Position numbers and translations under genes: made by a program
Shown here: piece by piece, positions 25,418 through 33,993 of the stretch
Position numbering within the stretch: position 1 is the first letter of the stretch
Layout: each line of letters opens with the position of its first letter
Source: an uncultured Bacteroidota bacterium
GTDB lineage: Bacteria; Bacteroidota; Bacteroidia; Chitinophagales; Saprospiraceae
Direction of reading: 5' to 3'
Length of the DNA: 43,353 nt
NCBI GenBank assembly: GCA_937861115.1
Contig: CALMBD010000037.1
Coordinates: forward strand, 1-43,353
Notes under the pieces: model-generated
Told to the model about the DNA's origin: nothing
Databases searched by the model: none
The model's input: the letters and a program-made list of their open reading frames with translations, nothing else

Positions 25418-26365
25418 CTAAACCGGGAAAACCAACCGCTCCAGTGCTTCCAGGCTGGTCACTTGCTCCTGCCAGCCCGGAATGCGTACCTGTGCATTCA
25501 GGTTGCTGTACCGGTGCAGGATCAGGAGGAGCATCAGCCGCCTGCCGAGGGCCGGGTCATTTTGTTTGTATCCATACCCGCGCAGCAGCGCGCGCAGTAA
25601 ATCGGGATTGCCGGCACACAAAAAGGTGCAGGGCCCCAGCAGGTCGTATTCCCGAAATCCGGTCATGGCATCGCCGAAATCGATCATGCCGGATATGTGC
25701 CAACTGCCGTTCTCCGTTTGGTCTGCCAACAGGTTGAACGGCGTGTATTCGCCCGTAAGGATGACTGCTTCGGGGTCGGGAGGTAGCAGGGGCAATGCGC
25801 TGCTGACATAAGGGTCCAAATCCCGCAACAACCAATCCGGCATGCCGTAACGCCGATGCCGGGCCGGGTACTCCTCGCATTGCCGCCGGATAAAATCCTG
25901 CCACCGGGGCTCCAAATCGGCGAGCCCGCCGACCGGCAGGCGATGTACTTCAGCCATGATCTGTCCGGTTTGATGCAGCATGTCTGTTTTCTCCTGTATC
26001 GTACACCCTTCCCATACCTTTTCCAGCATAATGCCGCTCAATTTGCTGATGATGACGTAAGTCCAGCCATCCCGTTCGCCCCGGGCGATCAGGTCCGGTA
26101 TCGGAATGTTCGTTTTTCCTGCCAGGTGTTGCAGCGTCCGGTATTCGCTTTCCCATTGGTGCCGGTGAAAGGGCGGGAATATCTTGACGATATACCGGTC
26201 GTCGACCGATGCCACGAGGTTCGAGCCATCGGTAACAGGTTCTATAACGTCGACGGAAAGCCCGTGGTCCAGACAGATATCGAGGGCTACCCCCAGCCAG
26301 TTGTCGGGCTTTTGGCGGAAGCTTTGATAAAAGTTTTCGGAGGTAATGTCGGCTGGTAGGCGCAT
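25418..26365 (-). CDS. APH-fold phosphotransferase with altered catalytic loop
   Basis: The protein has 315 residues. The N-lobe has SVDDRYIVKIFPP, with the ATP-site lysine. The catalytic loop, normally HGDxxxxN, reads TGEYTPFN: Thr replaces His, and Glu206 stands where the catalytic Asp is expected, while Asn211 is kept. The metal-binding motif MIDFGDAM is intact. Similar Glu variants exist among APH-like proteins annotated as hygromycin-kinase relatives, so the protein may still be active. It is probably cytoplasmic with an unknown small-molecule substrate. Resistance to any drug cannot be claimed from this sequence. Confidence 0.82.
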   Translation of the reverse strand: MRLPADITSENFYQSFRQKPDNWLGVALDICLDHGLSVDVIEPVTDGSNLVASVDDRYIVKIFPPFHRHQWESEYRTLQHLAGKTNIPIPDLIARGERDGWTYVIISKLSGIMLEKVWEGCTIQEKTDMLHQTGQIMAEVHRLPVGGLADLEPRWQDFIRRQCEEYPARHRRYGMPDWLLRDLDPYVSSALPLLPPDPEAVILTGEYTPFNLLADQTENGSWHISGMIDFGDAMTGFREYDLLGPCTFLCAGNPDLLRALLRGYGYKQNDPALGRRLMLLLILHRYSNLNAQVRIPGWQEQVTSLEALERLVFPV

Positions 26366-26437
26366 AGGTAAAGGCTAATGAGCAACGATATAATCATGGA
26401 AGGGTTATGAACAATCTCCGGCAAAACCACCACTCCG

Positions 26438-28879
26438 CTACTGCCCACTGCCCACGGCCACTGCCTTCACCCCCACACGATCCCCGGAATCCACCCGTAT
26501 CCAGTACACCCCGGCCGGCAGATATTCCGGCAGGGCAACGGCCACCTGTGGCGCGGCACTGAACCCTGCGTTGCTGTGGAGCGATTGAAGGGGCCGACCG
26601 GCCATATCCAGCAGTGCAACGGAAATTGTCGTGTCCGGCGCCGTGTCCAGATCAAGCGTGAGCATTGCGCCCGGCGCAGCGGGATTAGGCCAGGCCCTGA
26701 AGGCGATATCCCGGGCCGGCTCTGAAACGGCCACCGGCTGCGGGTCGATGAAGAAGGCCACATCCCAGGTGATCTCCGGCAGGTTTAGATTTAATACTCC
26801 CCCCATAATACTGACCGGCTCCGTCGATAACAGTGCTCCGGTCAGACAGTGGTAAAAACGTACGAGGTAATCGCCGTTTTGCACATTCTGCACGTGGAGT
26901 ACCGCGCCGGTTGCGGCAGGGGGAAGTCCACCGGCGTTTGCCGAGGCATGGTTGTAGCGGTTATTCAGCGCCCAGCCGGCAATTTTGTCGAGTTCCGGCG
27001 ATTTCAGTACATAGGCATCCACTGCCGAGCCAAGCCCGGTCAGGGTGTAACTGGAAATGGAGATCCAGTCGCTTCCGGTATTGTCCACGGCTATTACATG
27101 TTGTCCGGCGGGTACATCGATCTGGTAGGTTTGGTTGACCTGTGCGTTTTGCTCCAGTACTTTCACGCCGTCGAGCCAAATGGCGATTTTGGGCAGCACC
27201 CCGGCCTGTGCGCCGGTTTTTACCCGGAATTGTCCGGACATGGCCTGTGCGATATGGAATACCGGCGGTCTGCGGTATTGTGTGTTGAATAGCGATCCGT
27301 AGAGGTACTGACTCAGGTTTGCGCCCACCGGAGTGACCACGCCGCTGCCGTCGATAGTGAAAAAGGTATCGGCCAGGGCCGACCAGCCGAGTGTAGGCGT
27401 CAGCACCAGGTCGGCAGGCACGCCCGTTACCGTGGACTGTGCCGGCGACAGGTTGCCCGAGCGGAAGGGTATGGCAGGGGCTACAGCCGCCAGCGGTCCG
27501 AAATGATGGTACAGGTTTTTTGGTTCAACATAGTTGTCCCACCACCAGGTAGCGCCTGCTCCCATGCCCCCGCCGAACAGCGAACCCCACAGGCAGTTGT
27601 GCATGTGTATGCCGTCGGGGTCGAGGGCAGCGAGCCCTGTTCCGGAGGTGGTCAGGCCGAACTCCCCGTTCATGGTCGGTTTTCCATAATTGTCGAGGTA
27701 ATTGCGGATACCGTTTACCAGTACACGTTCCAGGTTGGGCGTTTCGACGTAGTAATGCGTTTGGGTGAAGTTGATGCCGGGCTGGTCCCACACAAGGAAA
27801 TCGTATTGATCCTGTGCAAAACTGCTGGTCACGAGGTGGTGGTTGGGGTCTTTGTCAACCAGATAGGCGGCCATTTCAGCGTGCCAATCGGCCACCGCGC
27901 CTTTTTTATTGGCGAAATCGTCGGTCCAGTCTACCTCGTTGAACAGTTCCCAGGCCATCACATTGCGCGAATACCCCCAACGGGCTGCGATGTAGCGCAG
28001 GCGGTTTTTTGTATGGTTTTTCGATGCAGTATTGGTAAAGAAATCCCAGGTATTGGCGCAGGGGCCGCCGTTTGCGGAATTATACGGGCTTTCATCCCAG
28101 TTGGGGTTTACATCAGACGAGACCTGGCCGTGGTGTTGAAGGCAAAGCATCATGTACAGGCCGTTTTCGGCACTGAAATCAAGCAGCCAGTCGGTGTAAA
28201 ACGCGGAACTCTGCTTGTACTTCCGCAACCCGGTAAAACCGGCGACGTTGTTTTTCCATTCCAGTCCAAGCCCCCAATGGCACTGCCATACCCGGAAGAA
28301 ATTGCCGCCTTCAGCCGCCAGTTTGCCCAGCCAGTTCTTATAATCCGTGTAGGCGTTTCCGCCATACCAGCATATATTTTCCCCGAGCGGGATATACTGC
28401 TCGTTGTTGTCGAAAAAAAGGTAATTGGTCTGGTCGCCGCGCACAAAGCCTTTATTAGGGCCTGCCGGAGCACTTGCGGTGAAGGTCTGCTCGGGGAAAG
28501 TGCCCGTGCCTGCATTGTTGGTACAGGAAAGCGCGTATTTCCAGGCGCCCGTCTGATCAGGAGAAAAGCGCACCCTGAACTGCCCGCTTCCCACCGGGCT
28601 GATCGTACCCGTCTGTTCGTTGGTGACGGTATATGGCTGCATGAAAAAACCGTCCACACTTTTGGTCTGGCCGTCGGGCGCGGTGAAGGTGCAGGCTACC
28701 CGGATCTCGTCGTAATTGTAGGGATTGGTCCAGTTGGCGTTGATGTCCAGCAGGATTTCGAATTTGCCCCATTGTTCGACGGTGGTAACCACGGGTGTTG
28801 CGGAAACGATAACGGGCGCCTGCGCCCGGGCATTCTTGATGGCCATACAGCAGGATAAAAGGAGGAAGATGTTTTTCAT
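26438..28879 (-). CDS. secreted GH5-like glycoside hydrolase with DUF5060 and T9SS sorting tail
   Basis: The 813-residue precursor has a signal peptide, then a DUF5060-type Ig-like domain (EQWGKFEILLDINANWTNPY, then VRFSPDQTGAWKY). A (beta/alpha)8 catalytic domain of GH5/apiosidase-like type follows from about 150 to 450. It has the acid/base Glu315 in WELFNEVDWTD and the probable nucleophile Glu406 in NGEFGL. Next come beta domains (about 470-700). The last roughly 85 residues (AFRAWPNPAAPG and GVYWIRVDSGDRVG) are a type IX secretion sorting domain, so the enzyme is exported and attached to the surface or released. Substrate unknown; a plant or algal polysaccharide is plausible. Divergent from the sulfatase-like gene. 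Confidence 0.88.
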   Translation of the reverse strand: MKNIFLLLSCCMAIKNARAQAPVIVSATPVVTTVEQWGKFEILLDINANWTNPYNYDEIRVACTFTAPDGQTKSVDGFFMQPYTVTNEQTGTISPVGSGQFRVRFSPDQTGAWKYALSCTNNAGTGTFPEQTFTASAPAGPNKGFVRGDQTNYLFFDNNEQYIPLGENICWYGGNAYTDYKNWLGKLAAEGGNFFRVWQCHWGLGLEWKNNVAGFTGLRKYKQSSAFYTDWLLDFSAENGLYMMLCLQHHGQVSSDVNPNWDESPYNSANGGPCANTWDFFTNTASKNHTKNRLRYIAARWGYSRNVMAWELFNEVDWTDDFANKKGAVADWHAEMAAYLVDKDPNHHLVTSSFAQDQYDFLVWDQPGINFTQTHYYVETPNLERVLVNGIRNYLDNYGKPTMNGEFGLTTSGTGLAALDPDGIHMHNCLWGSLFGGGMGAGATWWWDNYVEPKNLYHHFGPLAAVAPAIPFRSGNLSPAQSTVTGVPADLVLTPTLGWSALADTFFTIDGSGVVTPVGANLSQYLYGSLFNTQYRRPPVFHIAQAMSGQFRVKTGAQAGVLPKIAIWLDGVKVLEQNAQVNQTYQIDVPAGQHVIAVDNTGSDWISISSYTLTGLGSAVDAYVLKSPELDKIAGWALNNRYNHASANAGGLPPAATGAVLHVQNVQNGDYLVRFYHCLTGALLSTEPVSIMGGVLNLNLPEITWDVAFFIDPQPVAVSEPARDIAFRAWPNPAAPGAMLTLDLDTAPDTTISVALLDMAGRPLQSLHSNAGFSAAPQVAVALPEYLPAGVYWIRVDSGDRVGVKAVAVGSGQ

Positions 28880-28916
28880 AGGAATCGGAATTTGAGTGAA
28901 AAGTAAAAAGAAAGCG

Positions 28917-28928
28917 CAAATATCTTTG
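28917..28928. promoter_or_regulatory. overlapping divergent -7 boxes (GH5-like and sulfatase-like genes)
   Basis: On the plus strand TATCTTTG (28921-28928) is an exact TAnnTTTG match in front of the sulfatase-like gene. On the minus strand 28924-28917 reads GATATTTG (one mismatch) in front of the GH5-like gene. The boxes share four bases, so the two promoters cannot be occupied at once. Confidence 0.6.
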
Positions 28929-28959
28929 CCCGCCGGTCAAAAATCCGGTACCCTTGAAG

Positions 28960-30735
28960 ATGATACCTGTGTTTCGTTTTGGAATATTATTGGCAATTCA
29001 AGCCCTCTTTTCCATTGCATTTCCCGCTTCGGCAATTGCCCAGGGGCAGGCCAATGTTTTGTTGATACTTGCCGACGATATGGGCTGGGGCGACCTCGGG
29101 TGCCACGGCAATGATTCTGTTTCTACTCCAAACCTCGACCTGCTGGCGCCGGCAAGCGTGGAATTCGACCGTTTCTACACCAATCCCCTCGGCGCGGCCA
29201 GCCGGGCTAGCCTGCTCACCGGCCGCTATGCGCTGCGCACCGGCGTTTCGGGTGTGGCCGGGCGTACTTCGGTCCTGCGCGCCGGGGAGGTGACGATGGC
29301 CGAGGTGTTCCGGTCGGCGGGTTACCGCACCGCGCTATTCGGCAAGTGGGCCAACGGACAACAGTACCCCAATACGCCTGCCGGACAGGGTTTCGACACT
29401 TTTTTGGGGTTCTATGGAGAGTCTGTAAGTGATTATGTTGACCCGCAACTGGTGCACGACGGCGTCACCGTTCAGCCCAAAGGGTTTATCACGGATATCC
29501 TGACCGATAGCGCCGTTCAATTTCTGGCCGGAAACAGGGAACGCCCGTTCTTTTGCTTTATGTCGTTCAACGCGCCCCACAGCCCGCTTCAATGTCCGGA
29601 TATGTATTTTGACAAGTACAAGTCGGCGGGACTGTCGGACCGGAACGCCGCCATTTACGGGCTGATCGAGAACCTCGACGCCAATGTGGGGCGGCTCCTG
29701 CACGCGCTCGACAGCCTGGGCCTCCGCGACGATACCTATGTGGTGTTTCTGAGCGACAACGGCCCGGAAGGCAACCGGTTCAACGGCGGCATGCGGGGTG
29801 AAAAGGCATCCGTGTACGAAGGCGGGATTCGGGTGCCTTGCTTCATTCATCGACGCAACTACCTGTCGCCCAGGCACATGGCCGCACCGGCTGCCCATAT
29901 CGACCTGCTGCCTACCCTGACCGGTTTGTGCGACCTGTCGCTCCCCGGAACACTTCAACCCGACGGAGTGAACCTGTCGCGTATCATGCAGGGGGCGCCC
30001 GATCTGCCGGGCAACCGGATGCTGTTCTTCCACCATGCCAATGCCGGCGAAGTCAACGGCCGACGCGATACCCCGTACCCGGGTGTGGTGCGCGCCGGTC
30101 GGTTTGCCCTGGTGCTCGACGAGGCGGGCAGTCCGGAACTCTTCAACCTGAAAACCGACCCGGGACAAACAACCGATCTGTATGAAAGCCAGGAAAAGAT
30201 TGCGATACAACTCGGCGAGCAATATCTGAACTGGTTTATCGGCGTCACCCGCTCTGGTACGACTCCGCCACCGGTTCCCGTGGGCTGGCCGGAAAGTCCC
30301 GAAACCGGGTTGCCGGCAAATGAAGCGCAACCCGGCGGGTCCGTCCATTTTCACAAGGGCGGACAGTCGAACGACTGGCTTGAAGGCTGGGTGGATAAGC
30401 GCGACACCGCAACCTGGACCATCGATGTGCACACCGCCGGTACATACGCCGTGGCGATTCGCTACAACTGCGACAGCACATTTGCGGGCAGCCGGATGCG
30501 CCTTGTCAGCAGTACCGGTGAAATGCTCGATTTCAACCTCGACGAAGCGTCGCTCAGCGAAGAACAACACGGACCCGACCGGACGCCGCGCCGCGAACCC
30601 GGTACCAAACGGTGGAAAACAATCGAGGTCGGGAATATCCGCCTGGGCAATGGGCCGCAAACACTCCTCCTGTTGCCGTACAAGCCCAAAGGGGGTATGC
30701 TGGAGGTAAAGGCGCTGCTGCTGAAAAAGACCTGA
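28960..30735 (+). CDS. sulfatase-family protein lacking the formylglycine site
   Basis: The 591-residue precursor starts at ATG 28960 (a TTG at 28954 is also open), with a signal peptide ending SAIAQ. The alkaline-phosphatase/sulfatase fold is clear: LLILADDMGWGDLGCHG, SFNAPHSP, FLSDNGPEGN and RGEKASVYEGGIRVP. The maturation site Cys/Ser-x-(Pro/Ala)-x-Arg reads GAASR: Gly78 replaces the residue that becomes formylglycine, and Arg82 is kept. The usual GKWH reads GKWA (Lys129, Ala131), so a second catalytic residue is lost. The last roughly 120 residues form a beta-sandwich, probably carbohydrate-binding. It is likely a non-catalytic, glycan-binding paralogue, or uses another chemistry. Confidence 0.9.
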   Translation: MIPVFRFGILLAIQALFSIAFPASAIAQGQANVLLILADDMGWGDLGCHGNDSVSTPNLDLLAPASVEFDRFYTNPLGAASRASLLTGRYALRTGVSGVAGRTSVLRAGEVTMAEVFRSAGYRTALFGKWANGQQYPNTPAGQGFDTFLGFYGESVSDYVDPQLVHDGVTVQPKGFITDILTDSAVQFLAGNRERPFFCFMSFNAPHSPLQCPDMYFDKYKSAGLSDRNAAIYGLIENLDANVGRLLHALDSLGLRDDTYVVFLSDNGPEGNRFNGGMRGEKASVYEGGIRVPCFIHRRNYLSPRHMAAPAAHIDLLPTLTGLCDLSLPGTLQPDGVNLSRIMQGAPDLPGNRMLFFHHANAGEVNGRRDTPYPGVVRAGRFALVLDEAGSPELFNLKTDPGQTTDLYESQEKIAIQLGEQYLNWFIGVTRSGTTPPPVPVGWPESPETGLPANEAQPGGSVHFHKGGQSNDWLEGWVDKRDTATWTIDVHTAGTYAVAIRYNCDSTFAGSRMRLVSSTGEMLDFNLDEASLSEEQHGPDRTPRREPGTKRWKTIEVGNIRLGNGPQTLLLLPYKPKGGMLEVKALLLKKT

Positions 30736-30956
30736 TGGCCGCATCGGGAATTTCTACCAATACCTGAAGTCGTGGCGCGGGTGTTGAAAATGGCGCAATA
30801 AACAGCGTATTTATGGGGTGTTTTGACGAAAAAGACGCTGATTTTCCGCTCACCGTCCCGAATTGGTCGAAAACGCCGTCCTCCTGCCGGTCAGCCGAAT
30901 TTTAAAGCGTTCCCGGCATTGCCTGCCGTTCTTGCGGTAAACAATCGAGACCGCCC

Positions 30957-33425
30957 ATGCGACACCATTGCATTTCCATTATTCAGAATTATCACTGGCT
31001 ATCCTGTTTTTTGCTGACAGGGCTTTTCCTTTTTACCCGTACCGCAAACGCCCAGATGATCACTATTTCGGGAACCATCACTGACGAAAGCGACCGGCCG
31101 CTGGAAGCCGCCACAGTCAGTTTGCTGGCTGTGGCCGACAGCGCACTGCTGAAAGCGGAGTTGTCGGGCTCCGATGGCCGGTTCGAGTTTTCGGAAGTTA
31201 AACCCGGCGACTACCGCCTGGGTGTGGTCCTGCTGGGCTTTGAAAGGTATGTCGGCGACCCGGTTAATGCCGGAAGCACCATGCTGTTGCCCACCGTCCG
31301 GCTCCGGGAAAACGCTGCGGCGCTCCGGGAGGTAAGCGTTGTGGCCCAGAAACCCTTTATAGAAAGGCGCTCCGATCGCCTGATCGTCAATGTGGAAAAT
31401 AGCATACTGGCTGCCGGCAACAGCGCCATGGACGTGCTGGAGCGCTCTCCGGGCGTCATCGTCGGTCAAAACGACGCGATCACCATTCGCGGGAGGTCGG
31501 GCGTGATCGTCATGATCGATGGAAAACCCACCCCGATGTCGGGTCAGGAACTGGCCAATTACCTGCGCGCCATGCCCTCCGGCAGCATCGAACGCATCGA
31601 GATCATCACCAACCCCGGCGCCAGGTACGACGCTGCGGGCAATGCAGGTATCATAGATATTCGCCTGAAAAAGGAGAAAAATCTGGGCACAAACGGCTCG
31701 CTGTCTGCCAATTACGGGCAGGGCGTATATCCCAAGGCGGGCGCCGGGGTCTCCCTCAACCACCGGACAAAGCAGTTGAACGTTTTCGGCAGCTACAATT
31801 ACGCTTTCCGAAAGGGCATGAACGACCTCCGGCTGAATCGCGCTTTTTTTGAAGACGGCGTGCGTACCGGGGCGTATGTGCAGCGCAATTACCTGGTTGT
31901 GCCCTATCATTTTCACACAACCAGGGTTGGCGCCGATTTCTATCCCGGCAAAAAGACCGTGCTGGGTGTGGTCGCTTCCGCGTCGGTCAACCGGTTCAAA
32001 CCCCGCGGGGAAAACGTATCGGATGTGGAAAACGGCACCGGCGAGAAAATTTCGGCATTCGGCACGACCAACCAAAGCCGTGATCTTTGGCCGAGTTATG
32101 CCTTCAACGGCAACCTGAAGCACAGCCTCGACGATAAAGGCCGCGAACTGACGGTTGACCTGGACTATGCCCGGTTCTGGAATGCAACAGAACAACTGTT
32201 CACCACACGCTACTATGGCCTCGATGGACTGGAAAACCGGCTGCCATACCTTTTGTCGGGCGATCTGGACGGTAACCTCGCCATCCGCTCGGCAAAGGCC
32301 GACTATACCCATCCTTTCGGTGAAAAGACCAAACTGGAGACGGGCGTAAAGAGCAGTGTCGTGGATGCCGACAATGAACTGGGTTTTTTTGACGAAAGCG
32401 ACGCGGAACATCCCCTGTACGACAGCACGATCAGCAACCATTTCATTTATCGCGAAAATATCAATGCGGCCTACCTTAACTTCAGCACGGCATGGGTAAA
32501 ATTCAGCCTCCAGGCGGGTCTGCGTATGGAAAACACCGTCAGCGACGGCAAACAACTGGTCAATGGAGAGTCGTTTAGGCGCAACTATGTCAATTGGTTT
32601 CCCAGCGTTTTTCTGAATTACAAGTTCTCCGACCGGTACGAGATGGGCCTGAACATGAGCCGCCGGCTGGACCGGCCTTCATACCAGCAACTCAACCCTT
32701 TCAAGTTCTTTCTCGACCCCAGTACCTACCGGGAGGGCAATCCCTTCCTGAACCCGCAGTTTACCTGGTCGTTCGAATGGAACCACACCCTGTTCCAACG
32801 CTTCAACGCGACCTTGTCATACGCCCTGACGACCGACAATATCACGCAGGTCATCGGCCCGGTAGAGGGTGTGGACCGCGTGACGGTGCAGACCGACCGC
32901 AACCTGGCGCGTTTTGAGTACTACTCCATGAGTGGCAGCGCACCGGTCAATATTACCAAATGGTGGAACACGGTAAACAATATCAATGTCTGGCTCGGTC
33001 GCTACCGCGGCGATTTTGCCAACACCAGTCTGGACGACGGCAATGTGGTGCTGCATGTGGTTACCAATCAGTCGTTTATGTTTAACCGTGACTGGTCCGC
33101 CGAACTGAATTTCTCCTATCAAACCCGCCATGTTTACGGGTTCATGGACCTCGATCCGATGTGGGGGTTGGGTGCCGGGGTACAAAAGCACCTGTTTAAC
33201 AAACGCGCCACGGTAAAAATCGCCGTTTCGGATATTTTCTGGACCAATCTTCCCGCAGCCGTTATTCGCTATCGCGAATATGTGGAGCGATTCGATGTGT
33301 ACCGGGAAACGCGACAGGCGACGGTCTCGCTCTCGTACCGTTTCGGAAACAACCAGGTCGCGCCGTCGCGCCGCCGTACCGGTGGGGCAGAGGATGAAAA
33401 GCGCCGCGCCGGCGGACAAGGGTAG
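30957..33425 (+). CDS. TonB-dependent receptor-like outer-membrane protein
   Basis: The 822-residue precursor has a signal peptide (LLTGLFLFTRTANAQ). A carboxypeptidase-regulatory-like domain follows (ISGTITDESDRPLEAATVSL), then a plug domain (VIVGQNDAITIRGRSGVIVM and IERIEIITNPGARYDAAG), then a large beta-barrel of the outer-membrane-barrel-3 type ending RQATVSLSYRFGNN. Such proteins take up ligands or act as signalling receptors in Bacteroidota. The C-terminus extends past the last strand by about 25 basic residues. No SusD partner is adjacent, so it is not a standard Sus pair. It follows the sulfatase-like gene by 221 bases. Confidence 0.9.
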   Translation: MRHHCISIIQNYHWLSCFLLTGLFLFTRTANAQMITISGTITDESDRPLEAATVSLLAVADSALLKAELSGSDGRFEFSEVKPGDYRLGVVLLGFERYVGDPVNAGSTMLLPTVRLRENAAALREVSVVAQKPFIERRSDRLIVNVENSILAAGNSAMDVLERSPGVIVGQNDAITIRGRSGVIVMIDGKPTPMSGQELANYLRAMPSGSIERIEIITNPGARYDAAGNAGIIDIRLKKEKNLGTNGSLSANYGQGVYPKAGAGVSLNHRTKQLNVFGSYNYAFRKGMNDLRLNRAFFEDGVRTGAYVQRNYLVVPYHFHTTRVGADFYPGKKTVLGVVASASVNRFKPRGENVSDVENGTGEKISAFGTTNQSRDLWPSYAFNGNLKHSLDDKGRELTVDLDYARFWNATEQLFTTRYYGLDGLENRLPYLLSGDLDGNLAIRSAKADYTHPFGEKTKLETGVKSSVVDADNELGFFDESDAEHPLYDSTISNHFIYRENINAAYLNFSTAWVKFSLQAGLRMENTVSDGKQLVNGESFRRNYVNWFPSVFLNYKFSDRYEMGLNMSRRLDRPSYQQLNPFKFFLDPSTYREGNPFLNPQFTWSFEWNHTLFQRFNATLSYALTTDNITQVIGPVEGVDRVTVQTDRNLARFEYYSMSGSAPVNITKWWNTVNNINVWLGRYRGDFANTSLDDGNVVLHVVTNQSFMFNRDWSAELNFSYQTRHVYGFMDLDPMWGLGAGVQKHLFNKRATVKIAVSDIFWTNLPAAVIRYREYVERFDVYRETRQATVSLSYRFGNNQVAPSRRRTGGAEDEKRRAGGQG

Positions 33426-33435
33426 GGGAGCCTGT

Positions 33436-33813
33436 TTAATCTTTCGTTACCTGCTTCACCCAGGTTTTATCGCCCATTTTGACCCTGAAGGTATAGGCGC
33501 CATCCGGGAAGCCGGCCAGATCGACCTGAACCCGGACAGACCCGGCAGGTATCTCCCTGTTGACGAGTACCTCTGACGTGGGCGTCAAAACCTGGAGTGT
33601 CACATCGTTGTACAGGCCCTTTTTGAAACGCACCGTCGCCTTGCTATTGACCGTATTGGAGCCTAAGGCAATGAGCGGTTCCGAAGCGGTCGTATTGTCG
33701 GGGGGAAGGCTGGAATAGAATGGCTGCACCTTGTCGAGTGCGGCAAGTTCATTTTGAGCAGTCACAGGTTGCAGCGTGGTCGCCACGAGCAGCAGAAGCA
33801 GGAATGTTTTCAT
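33436..33813 (-). CDS. small secreted protein resembling a lone sorting-type beta domain
   Basis: The protein has 125 residues with a signal peptide ending VTAQ. The mature part of about 105 residues has one beta domain: VNSKATVRFKKGLYNDVTLQ, then TSEVLVNREIPAGSVRVQVD, then FPDGAYTFRVKMGDKTWVKQ. The order of strands, with a G(A/V)Y(T/W)FRV segment and a final KQVTKD, is like the C-terminal sorting domains of T9SS cargo or DUF3244 proteins, but here without any cargo. It is convergent with the TonB-type receptor gene, whose stop is 10 bases away. Function unknown. Confidence 0.7.
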   Translation of the reverse strand: MKTFLLLLLVATTLQPVTAQNELAALDKVQPFYSSLPPDNTTASEPLIALGSNTVNSKATVRFKKGLYNDVTLQVLTPTSEVLVNREIPAGSVRVQVDLAGFPDGAYTFRVKMGDKTWVKQVTKD

Positions 33814-33993
33814 AGCCGTTATTTTTTACAGTAAGTGGATGATTATATGGGATAAGAAACACTTCCTGATAAAAGGTTGCAGGCGGCCTGTATCCTTAAC
33901 ACGTTATACCGACGAACGATCGTTTTTACCGGTCGAGTGCATGGAACATTACGTTGGGCTTCGCCCTATCTTGGCCCTTCAAAACGTTTGATT

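Noticed and set aside
27503-28858. 451-codon open frame on the plus strand
   Set aside because: Antisense to the GH5-like gene, which has signal peptide, catalytic residues and sorting tail.
29335-30744. 469-codon open frame on the minus strand
   Set aside because: Antisense to the sulfatase-like gene; no domain and no promoter.
30999-32555. 518-codon open frame on the minus strand
   Set aside because: Antisense to the TonB-type receptor gene; His/Gly/Val-rich shadow sequence without motifs.
28960-33425. classical polysaccharide utilisation locus
   Set aside because: There is a TonB-type receptor near glycosidase and sulfatase-like genes, but no SusD-type lipoprotein and no regulator of the hybrid two-component or sigma/anti-sigma type.
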